In this document: positions 56,330-64,000 of the stretch, one piece after another
How the letters are laid out: every line of letters starts with the position of its first letter
Position numbering within the stretch: the first letter of the stretch is position 1
Assembly (NCBI GenBank): GCA_025363015.1
Contig: JANYEQ010000035.1
Span: 25,579 to 89,578, forward strand
DNA from: Bacteroidota bacterium
GTDB lineage: Bacteria; Bacteroidota; Bacteroidia; B-17B0; Aurantibacillaceae
DNA: 64,000 nucleotides
Direction of reading: 5' to 3'
Made by a program: the position numbers and the translations under genes
The notes under the pieces: model-generated
The model's database searches: none
The model's input: only the letters and a program-made list of their open reading frames with translations
Told to the model about the DNA's origin: nothing

Positions 56330-58351
56330 TTATAGTTTAATTCCAATCACACAAATATCGTCTACTTGCTCCAAATTGCCTTTCCAATCTTTTAATTGTT
56401 GGTTTAATACCTCTAATTGTTCATTAATGTTGGTATTACTTACTTGTAAAAGTAATTTATTTAAAGCGTTGCGTTTAAACTTTTTAGCTTTTGGTCCACC
56501 AAATTGGTCGGCATAACCATCGGTATGTAAATATAAAGTATCGCCAGTTTTAGCTTTAATAGTATATAAGGTAAAGGGCGTGTTTATTTCGCCTTGACCT
56601 ACAGGCATTTTGTCTTTAGGCAGTTCAATCAGTTCGTTTACTAAATTATTTGTGCTTATTAAAATTGGTGCATTGTTAGAAGCCGCATAGGTTATTTCAA
56701 TTTCTTTTTTTAATGTATCTGTTTTAATACATATTAAAATGCCATCAAAGCCATCTTTTTGATTATCGCTACCAATGCTGTTTATTAAACGTTGCCTTAC
56801 GTAATCAAATATTTGGTTTGGCTTGTAAATATTTTTTTCGTTTATAGCTTCGCTTAAAAAACCAATGCTTAATAAACTCATAAAAGCGCCAGGCACACCA
56901 TGTCCTGTACTATCGCAACAGGCTAAAAAAAATAAATCCTGATTATTAAGTGTAGCATTGGTTGCCCAATAAAAATCACCACTCACAATATCTTTAGGGT
57001 TAAATAATATAAAATTATGCGGAATATATTTTTTTATAAAATCGCTGTTTGCTAATAGGGCGTATTGAATGCGTTTGGCGTAATTTATACTGTCTAATAC
57101 TTCTTTTTGCTTTTCGTCAATAATTTTATAGGCAAATTCTATTTTTTTATTTTTTAAATCGAGTTCTAAATTTACTTTTTGTTTTTGCTTAAAAGCATAA
57201 AAAACATAAATGGTAAATCCTATAATTATTATTAAACCTATTAGGGTGCTATAAATAATTATTTCGTTATTTTTTAATTGTACGGTTTGTAATTCTTTAT
57301 CTTTAGTCAGTAATTTAATTTCTTTTTCTTTATTTTCGGTATCGTATTTAATTTGCATTTCACTTAAGGTTTTGTAATTATCTTTATTATAAATACTATC
57401 CTTTATGGTAATGTGTAATTGAAAAAACTCATATGCTTTTTCGAAATTTTTAAGTTTAAAGTAGGGTAGAGATATACTTTGGTAGGCATAACTTAAAAAC
57501 TCACTATAGTTTTGTTGTTTACAAATATCAATTCCTTCTTTGTAATAGGGTAGTGAGGCCGCATATTCTTTTTTAGAATAATATAAATCGCCCAAATTTA
57601 TTAAGGCTAGGGCTTTATCTTGTAAATTATTTGTGTTTTTGCAATAATTTAATGCATTTAAAAAATAAGCAGAAGCTTCGTTGTATTTATTTTCGGTCAT
57701 TTTTATTGTACCTATGTTTATTAAAGTTGATGGAATGCTAATACTATCACCCAATTGCATTTTTATAGTTAAGGCTTGTTGGTAGTTTTTTATAGCTTCG
57801 GCATAATAGCCCATTGTTTGTTTTATTACGCCTATATTGTTATAGCACTGTGCTACGGCTGGTTTATCGTTTGATAGTAAATCAATTAAAATAGCTTTTT
57901 TATAATAATTTTCGGCTTGGGTATATTTTTTTTGACCTTGAAAAATAGTGCCGATGTTATTGTAACAACGCGAAAGATGTTTTTTTGTAAATGAATTTGC
58001 ACCTTCTTTTTTTTCTAACTCTTGCGTGAGTTTTATAGATTGTAAGTAATAATTTAATGCTTGTGCATTTTTTGCTTTATAATAATAAACGGTGCCTAAA
58101 TTACTAAGTGCTTTTATTTTACCAACTGTAAAATTTATTTTATTAGATAAACTATAGGCTTCTTGAGCAAACTTAAGTGCCAAATCGTTATTATTATTAC
58201 TATACAGTGTGTGTAAGCTACTTAAAATATTTACTTTTTCGGTATCGGATTGAACTTTGTTTAATTTATTGTATAAAGAATCGGCGGTATTGCGCTGGGC
58301 ATAATTTTTGATACATGTAAATAGTATAATAAATAATACAATTTTTTTCAT
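56330..58351 (-). CDS. Membrane-anchored TPR protein with C-terminal SpoIIE/PP2C-type phosphatase domain
   Basis: Signal peptide, TPR repeats, TM helix STLIGLIIIIGFTIYVFYAF, phosphatase motifs SGDFYWA, CDSTGHGVPGAFMS, LYLHTDGYADQFGG. Confidence 0.88.
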   Translation of the reverse strand: MKKIVLFIILFTCIKNYAQRNTADSLYNKLNKVQSDTEKVNILSSLHTLYSNNNNDLALKFAQEAYSLSNKINFTVGKIKALSNLGTVYYYKAKNAQALNYYLQSIKLTQELEKKEGANSFTKKHLSRCYNNIGTIFQGQKKYTQAENYYKKAILIDLLSNDKPAVAQCYNNIGVIKQTMGYYAEAIKNYQQALTIKMQLGDSISIPSTLINIGTIKMTENKYNEASAYFLNALNYCKNTNNLQDKALALINLGDLYYSKKEYAASLPYYKEGIDICKQQNYSEFLSYAYQSISLPYFKLKNFEKAYEFFQLHITIKDSIYNKDNYKTLSEMQIKYDTENKEKEIKLLTKDKELQTVQLKNNEIIIYSTLIGLIIIIGFTIYVFYAFKQKQKVNLELDLKNKKIEFAYKIIDEKQKEVLDSINYAKRIQYALLANSDFIKKYIPHNFILFNPKDIVSGDFYWATNATLNNQDLFFLACCDSTGHGVPGAFMSLLSIGFLSEAINEKNIYKPNQIFDYVRQRLINSIGSDNQKDGFDGILICIKTDTLKKEIEITYAASNNAPILISTNNLVNELIELPKDKMPVGQGEINTPFTLYTIKAKTGDTLYLHTDGYADQFGGPKAKKFKRNALNKLLLQVSNTNINEQLEVLNQQLKDWKGNLEQVDDICVIGIKL

Positions 58352-58363
58352 TAATTAAAAGAG

Positions 58364-60262
58364 TTATAATTTTATGCCAATAATTAATATATCATCTACT
58401 TGTTCTAAATTACCTTTCCAATGTTGTAATTGTTGGTTAAGTACTGTAGCTTGTTCATTAATGTGTATAGTGCTAATTTTTAACAATAATTCGTTTAGGG
58501 TTTTGTATTTAAATTTTTTTGCTTTTGGGCCGCCAAATTGATCGGCATAGCCATCGGTGTATAAATATAACGTATCGCCAGGTTGCGCATTAATAGTGTG
58601 TAAAGTAAAAGGCTGATTTTTTTCGCCTTTACCAATTGGCATTTTATCTTTTGGTAGTTGAATAAAATTAGTTTCTAAATTACTTGGAGATATTAAAATA
58701 GGCTGGTTGTTAGCGGCCGCATAAGTAATTTTAGCGTTGCTATTTTTATGTATGTTAGATGTTTGTTCAATACAAATTAAAATACCATCCATACCATCTT
58801 GTTGCCCATCGCTACCTATTGAGTTTATAAGGCGTTGGCGAACATAATCTAATACCTGATTTGGTTGTTCAATATTTTTTTCTTTTATGGCTTCGCTTAA
58901 AAAGCCCATATTTAATAAACTCATAAAAGCACCAGGTACACCATGGCCTGTGCTATCACAAACAGCTAAATAAAATTTATTATTATGTTCAGTGGCCCAA
59001 TAAAAATCGCCACTAACAATATCTTTAGGATTAAAAAGTACAAAGTACTCGTTGAGATTAGCTTTTAATAAACTATGGGGTACAAGCAAGGCTGTTTGAA
59101 TACGGCAGGCATATTGAATACTATCAGTAATTTCTTTATTTTTTTCAGAAATAAGAGTATATGCGTTTTTTAATTCCACATTTTTTAAGCGTTCTATTTC
59201 TTGTTCTTTTTCTTGTATTAAAGTATTTTGTAACTTATTTATTTTAGTTTCCTTATCCGCATTATTTAATTGTATGGCTAGTTGAATGTATTTTTCGTAA
59301 TAGTTTAAAGCTTCGGCATAATTATTTATTAATTTATAAAGGTTCGCCACGTTTTGGTATATGCTTGAAAGCCTTACCTGATGATTGGTTTCTAAAGCTA
59401 TTGTTTCGGCTTTTAAAAAATAAATTAAAGCTTCGTTTATGTTATTTGCTTGAATGTATGTGTTTGCAATTTCTAATATAGTGCCTAAAACAAAGGGTTT
59501 AACACCTATATCTTCACGTATTTTTAAACTTTCAAAAAAATAAATAAGTGCTTTGCTATGGTTGTTTAAATTTTTATAAATTATGCCAATATCATTCAGG
59601 GCTCTGCTAATACCAAGATTGTTTTGCTCGTTTTGTAAAATAGTTAAACTTTTTAAGGCTAATTCAAGTGCTTGTTTGTACTTACCCGTTTCGTTATAAA
59701 TATTTGATAGGGCGGTGTATATGCGCCCATCCCAAGAAGTACCCGATGTGCAATTTAAAACGCCAGCTGATAAATATTTTTCGGCTTCGGTATATTTTTT
59801 TAAATCTTTATATACTGTTCCAATAACGTAATAAGCCATTGTTAAATCTTGTATATCTGTGTTAGTAGTGTTTTCGTAAAACTCAAAACCTTTTACGGCG
59901 TTGTACAATGCTGCTTCGGAATTGCCGGTACTATTATTAACAATGCCTAACATTAAAAGGGCATTGGCTATCCATTTTTTATCGTTTAACTCTTTAAAAT
60001 GTTGTACAGCCTCGTTTAAGAGTTGAAAAGCTAAGGGAATATTATTTTGAACAATAAAATTACCCATACCTAAATTTAGTTTACAACGGGCTACGCCAAA
60101 TAAGTAATTTAGCGCTAAAGCCTGCTCTAAAGCATTGGCTCCTTTTTGCATAGGGTTATCTATAGCCGCAGCAGGATTGCCTCTTTGTTGCCATACCAAA
60201 TCGTTTAAAGCATCAATAGCTTTTATTTGTTGCTCGCGTGTATTTGTATTACCATCTTGCAC
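58364..60262 (-). CDS. TPR protein with SpoIIE/PP2C-type phosphatase domain, no evident signal peptide or TM helix
   Basis: TPR repeats; SGDFYWA, CDSTGHGVPGAFMS, LYLYTDGYADQFGG; closely similar C-terminal domain to 56330..58351. Confidence 0.88.
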   Translation of the reverse strand: MQDGNTNTREQQIKAIDALNDLVWQQRGNPAAAIDNPMQKGANALEQALALNYLFGVARCKLNLGMGNFIVQNNIPLAFQLLNEAVQHFKELNDKKWIANALLMLGIVNNSTGNSEAALYNAVKGFEFYENTTNTDIQDLTMAYYVIGTVYKDLKKYTEAEKYLSAGVLNCTSGTSWDGRIYTALSNIYNETGKYKQALELALKSLTILQNEQNNLGISRALNDIGIIYKNLNNHSKALIYFFESLKIREDIGVKPFVLGTILEIANTYIQANNINEALIYFLKAETIALETNHQVRLSSIYQNVANLYKLINNYAEALNYYEKYIQLAIQLNNADKETKINKLQNTLIQEKEQEIERLKNVELKNAYTLISEKNKEITDSIQYACRIQTALLVPHSLLKANLNEYFVLFNPKDIVSGDFYWATEHNNKFYLAVCDSTGHGVPGAFMSLLNMGFLSEAIKEKNIEQPNQVLDYVRQRLINSIGSDGQQDGMDGILICIEQTSNIHKNSNAKITYAAANNQPILISPSNLETNFIQLPKDKMPIGKGEKNQPFTLHTINAQPGDTLYLYTDGYADQFGGPKAKKFKYKTLNELLLKISTIHINEQATVLNQQLQHWKGNLEQVDDILIIGIKL

Positions 60263-60333
60263 CTTAGTAAAGATAATTTTTTATTATTCATAACAAAAAT
60301 TATTGTGGTTTAATTTTAATTAAATAATAGTAA

Positions 60334-61005
60334 TTACTTTGTGGTAATTAAAAAATCTTTTAAATAAAAGGGTTCAAAGTAAGCTATATTTTCAAAGGTG
60401 TTCATTTTATATTTGTGGTAAGAAAGATTTACCATGTTTTGTGCCGATGGTTTTATATCTTCTATAAAACTTGCATTGGGTAGGGTATTTAATATGTTTT
60501 TACATTTAGGCATGCCATTACCAAAAAAACAAATGGCTGTGTATTTTTTATAACTTTCAATACTTAATTCATCTACAATTAATGCTTGGGTAGGGTGAAT
60601 GGTGTTTAAATTACAATCATAAATAGCAGTATAAACCTCCATACGGCGGGCATCAAGCATGGGGCAATAAAAATTAGTTTGCATTTTATTTACAATGCTA
60701 TTTGCCATTATTTGTAAGGTATTAATGCTAATTAATGGGATATTTAAAGCATAGCATAACCCTTTGGCAGCACTAACACCAATACGTAAGCCAGTATAAG
60801 AGCCAGGACCTTTACTTACGGCCACTGCACTTAATTGTGTGGGTTTTAAATTGGTTTGTATTAAAAGTTCATTAATAAAAATATGCAAATTTTCGGCGTG
60901 AGAATAGCCATTATCAATTTGTTTTAAGGCAAGTAGCTCATTGTTTTTAGAAATACTAACTGAGCAAAGAGTTGTTGATGTTTCTATATTTAAAATAAAA
61001 CTCAA
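60334..61005 (-). CDS. tsaB: tRNA threonylcarbamoyladenosine biosynthesis protein TsaB
   Basis: ILNIETSTTLCSVSISKNNELLAL, VSKGPGSYTGLRIGVSAAKGLCYALNIPL. Confidence 0.93.
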   Translation of the reverse strand: MSFILNIETSTTLCSVSISKNNELLALKQIDNGYSHAENLHIFINELLIQTNLKPTQLSAVAVSKGPGSYTGLRIGVSAAKGLCYALNIPLISINTLQIMANSIVNKMQTNFYCPMLDARRMEVYTAIYDCNLNTIHPTQALIVDELSIESYKKYTAICFFGNGMPKCKNILNTLPNASFIEDIKPSAQNMVNLSYHKYKMNTFENIAYFEPFYLKDFLITTK

Positions 61006-62355
61006 CTATTTTTCGGTTTTATAAAGGTCTTCTTTTTTTACAATTTGTACCTTAGTGCCTTCTTTTAATGTTTTAGATACTGCACTATATGGACCGCAAA
61101 TAATTTCTTGATTATTTTTTACGCCGCTTAATATTTCAATAAAATCATTGTCTTGTATGCCAGTTTTAACTTCTATTTGTTGAGATGTACCTTTGTTTAA
61201 AATAAAAACATATTCTTTTATTTTTTCATCGGTTTTGTTTTGTTGCTTTTCTTTCTCCTCATTTTCGTTATTAACTTGTATTTGAGGTTCGTCAAACTCG
61301 TTATTAAACTGAACGGAATCTTTATTACGTGTAGTAACAGCTTGAATTGGTATTGTAATTACATTACTTACTCTACGGGTTTGTATATCAACACTAGCAC
61401 TCATACCTGGCCTAAAAGGAACAGGGTTTTTTTCGTTGACTAAGTAGTTGTAGGATTCGCGCACCAATCTAATTTTAACTACAAAATTGGTCACTTGGTC
61501 TACGCTAATACCAGTGGCGTTAGATGAGTTAGCTATTTCGGTAACAATGCCTTTAAATTTTTTATCCATATAGGCATCCACTTCTATTAAGGCCGTATCG
61601 TTTTTATGTACTTTAATAATATCGTTTTCATTTACTTCAACACTTACTTCCATTTCGTTTAGGTTTGCTAAGCGTAAAATTTCGGTACCAGCCATGCCGT
61701 TAACTCCAACAACTCTTTCGCCCTTGCGCGAACTTAGCTTAGATACCGTTGCATCAACCGGAGCATATATAAATGTTTTTTCTAAATTGGTATTAGCTTC
61801 TTTTAAAGAAGCTTCGCTCCCTTGTATGTTGTATTGACTAGCATTTACGGTGGCTTCTAACGAACTTACATTTGCTTTTGAGCCTTCAAATTGTGCTTTT
61901 GCAGCATCAAATTCTTGTTGCGAAATGGCATTTTGATCAAATAATTTTTTGTTGCGATTAAATACAGCCTCGGCATTTGCTAGGTTGGCTTTAGCTTGTT
62001 CTAACTGTGCTTTAGCAGAGTTTAAATTGGCTTTAGTAGTGTTTACACTTGCGTTTACACGTTCAAAAGCACTCACATACAAATCGGGTTTTATACGGCA
62101 CAGTAAATCGCCTTTTTTAACTTGGTCGCCTTCTTTTACCTTCATTTCGGTAATTTCGCCGCTAACATCGCTGGTAATTTTTAATTCCGTTTCGGGTTGT
62201 ATTTTACCAGTTGCACTAACAACTTCAATTATTTGCCTAATGCTGGCTTTTTGGGTATAAACTTCTAAGGGCTTATTGCCATTAAAAACTTTTGATAGTA
62301 CAACAACCAAAACAACAGCAATGCCAACAATTAAAATCCAATATATTTTCTTCAT
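61006..62355 (-). CDS. Periplasmic adaptor subunit of an efflux system (HlyD/MacA-like)
   Basis: N-terminal TM; VSATGKIQPETELKITSDVSGEITEMKVKEGDQVKKGDLLCRI biotinyl-lipoyl-like domain and coiled coil. Confidence 0.9.
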   Translation of the reverse strand: MKKIYWILIVGIAVVLVVVLSKVFNGNKPLEVYTQKASIRQIIEVVSATGKIQPETELKITSDVSGEITEMKVKEGDQVKKGDLLCRIKPDLYVSAFERVNASVNTTKANLNSAKAQLEQAKANLANAEAVFNRNKKLFDQNAISQQEFDAAKAQFEGSKANVSSLEATVNASQYNIQGSEASLKEANTNLEKTFIYAPVDATVSKLSSRKGERVVGVNGMAGTEILRLANLNEMEVSVEVNENDIIKVHKNDTALIEVDAYMDKKFKGIVTEIANSSNATGISVDQVTNFVVKIRLVRESYNYLVNEKNPVPFRPGMSASVDIQTRRVSNVITIPIQAVTTRNKDSVQFNNEFDEPQIQVNNENEEKEKQQNKTDEKIKEYVFILNKGTSQQIEVKTGIQDNDFIEILSGVKNNQEIICGPYSAVSKTLKEGTKVQIVKKEDLYKTEK

Positions 62356-62435
62356 AATTAATTTGATTACAAATCTAATAATAAATAAAGGTTTTAAAAG
62401 GATTTTAAAACAAAGCTAAAAAATAAAAAATGTAA

Positions 62436-63263
62436 TTAAAAACCAGTACCAAAATGGGTAAGACTTTCGCGTTTCATTGGTTGTATGGTTAAAACGGGTA
62501 TATTACTAATATCAACAATACGCTGTGCGGCAGTGCCTCCAAAAAATTCGGCTACACCTAGTGCAGGCTTATTCATAATCATAATTAAATCGCACTCAAT
62601 TTTGTTAGCGTATTCAACCACGGTTTCTGCCACATTTTCGGCAGGAATAGATTTGTTTGAACACGAAACGCCTTTTGCCTTAATAAATTGCTTTACTTGG
62701 TGGCAATAGGCTAGTAATTGGTTTTCGTAAGGGGCATCTTTTGGATCGAAAACACCTAAAATACGAATACTAGCACCAAAATATTGTGCAAATTGTACAC
62801 AGGCATCTACTTTTTCGCGACTTTCGAGCGATAAATCTAAGGGTAATAAAATATTTTCGCAACCATCGCGGTGGTCGTTACCTCTAATGGTAATAACAGG
62901 ACATGGGGCTTTACGTACTAATTTACTAGCGCTGGTTCCCATAATGTTTCTAAACTTCATGTGGCTTTCTAAGCCTGCAATTATAAGAGTCGCATTTATT
63001 TCTTCGGCTACACGGTCTGTTTCCTCATATATATCGCCTTTAACGTTCATAAACTCTGTAGGCACGCCGCTTTCTTGTTCGGTTTGTTTGGTAAGTTTGT
63101 TTAAGGCTTCGTAACTTTCGTCGCCGCTTTTTTCGTAAACGTGCAACAACACTAATTTTGAATGGGTATATTTAGCCAAATTATACGATTGTTTTATGGC
63201 CAAAAGCGATTGTTTTGTAAAATCTATTGGAATTAAAATGACACCTCTTTCTTTTACTTGCAT
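62436..63263 (-). CDS. Tandem universal stress protein (two USP domains)
   Basis: Two USP-like halves: IPIDFTKQSLLAIKQSYNLAKY...IMGTSASKLVRKAPCPVITI and LPLDLSLESREKVDACVQFAQYFG...FFGGTAAQRIVDISNIPVLTI. Confidence 0.88.
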   Translation of the reverse strand: MQVKERGVILIPIDFTKQSLLAIKQSYNLAKYTHSKLVLLHVYEKSGDESYEALNKLTKQTEQESGVPTEFMNVKGDIYEETDRVAEEINATLIIAGLESHMKFRNIMGTSASKLVRKAPCPVITIRGNDHRDGCENILLPLDLSLESREKVDACVQFAQYFGASIRILGVFDPKDAPYENQLLAYCHQVKQFIKAKGVSCSNKSIPAENVAETVVEYANKIECDLIMIMNKPALGVAEFFGGTAAQRIVDISNIPVLTIQPMKRESLTHFGTGF

Positions 63264-63332
63264 AATTTTTAATTAAAAATTGAACTACAAAAGTATAATT
63301 TTTTTAATTATACAACCATTTTTTAGCCATTA

Positions 63333-63364
63333 TTTTGTAAAAACAAATAAAATAACTACATTTG
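63333..63364 (+). promoter_or_regulatory. Bacteroidota-type promoter of rpsP
   Basis: TTTTG (63333-63337), 19-nt spacer, TACATTTG (63357-63364); matches TTTG-N19-21-TANNTTTG. Confidence 0.75.
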
Positions 63365-63391
63365 CACCTCAAATTTTTAAAATAAAACAAA

Positions 63392-63919
63392 ATGGCAACA
63401 AAGATTAGACTACAAAGACATGGTAAAAAAGATTCAGCTTTTTTTCACATTGTAGTTGCGGATGGTCGTGCACCACGTGACGGAAAATTTATTGAAAAGT
63501 TAGGTACTTATAACCCTAACACAAACCCAGCAAGTATTGATATTAACTTCGATTCGACGTTAGATTGGTTAATGAAAGGTGCTCAGCCAACTGATACGGC
63601 TCGTGCAATTTTATCGTATAAAGGTTTGTTAATGAAAAAACACTTATTAGAAGGTGTAAAAAAAGGTGCATTAACCGATGCGCAAGTAGAGCAAAAATTT
63701 ACAAAATGGTTGGGCGAAAAAGACAATAAAATTGTTGGTAAAAAAGATAAATTAAAATCGGCTGATGCTAACAAAGTTATTGCGCAAAATAAAGTTGAAA
63801 AAGCTGCAAATTTAGCTAAGGCTGCTAAAATTGCTGCTAAAACAGCTGTTGTAGAGCCTACTGCTGAAGTTACCGACGCACCAGTTACGGATGCACCTAG
63901 CACCGAAGAAACTGCATAA
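63392..63919 (+). CDS. rpsP: 30S ribosomal protein S16 with extended C-terminal tail
   Basis: [42 protein letters not shown]; Ala/Val/Thr-rich tail. Confidence 0.96.
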   Translation: MATKIRLQRHGKKDSAFFHIVVADGRAPRDGKFIEKLGTYNPNTNPASIDINFDSTLDWLMKGAQPTDTARAILSYKGLLMKKHLLEGVKKGALTDAQVEQKFTKWLGEKDNKIVGKKDKLKSADANKVIAQNKVEKAANLAKAAKIAAKTAVVEPTAEVTDAPVTDAPSTEETA

Positions 63920-63934
63920 TTATTTTTTTAAATT

Positions 63935-63974
63935 AAAAACCGCTTTAGTATAAAAATAACGGGGTTTTTTTTTT
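63935..63974 (+). terminator. Likely terminator after rpsP
   Basis: AAAAACCG ... CGGGGTTTTTTTTTT, imperfect stem plus T-run. Confidence 0.5.
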
Positions 63975-64000
63975 ATTTTCTTTAACTCTTCCAATTCTTT

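Noticed and set aside
1-64000. CRISPR array, IS element or prophage
   Set aside because: No regularly spaced direct repeats, no transposase, Cas or phage structural ORFs in the track or by reading.

Overview
This is an AT-rich chromosomal window that looks like Bacteroidota. The evidence is type IX secretion C-terminal sorting domains, TTTG/TANNTTTG promoters, a tmRNA tag ending YAMAA, and DUF3078- and DUF3822-like genes. Most of the window is core housekeeping content: argS, rsmD, nusB, leucine dehydrogenase, mpl, mntH/mntR, uppP, etfBA, dsbD, glmS, ribF, nadE, ribD, ffh, tsaB, rpsP, a tRNA-Arg(ACG) and ssrA. A few small accessory insertions sit between these genes. The most interesting is a ~901-bp segment (about 1783..2683) with the architecture of a lone integron-type gene cassette. 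It has a GTTATGC left boundary, one lipoprotein ORF, and a ~187-nt hairpin-forming attC-like site that opens with the complementary GCATAAC and ends in GTTAGCT. It sits exactly between the stop codons of two convergent genes, and no integrase is visible in the window. Other items worth attention: a class II-type Fic gene with a C-terminal winged helix and five copies of a TTSTCATGTA-like motif over its promoter and start codon; a perfect 29-bp palindrome in front of a stand-alone AAA ATPase; a flavoprotein disulfide oxidoreductase homologue that has lost both active-site cysteines but has a C-terminal CxxCxxxxC; a TPR-PD40 protein with a SPOR-like C-terminus; and a tandem pair of TPR-SpoIIE phosphatases. 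All calls come from reading the sequence and the supplied ORF track; no database search was run.
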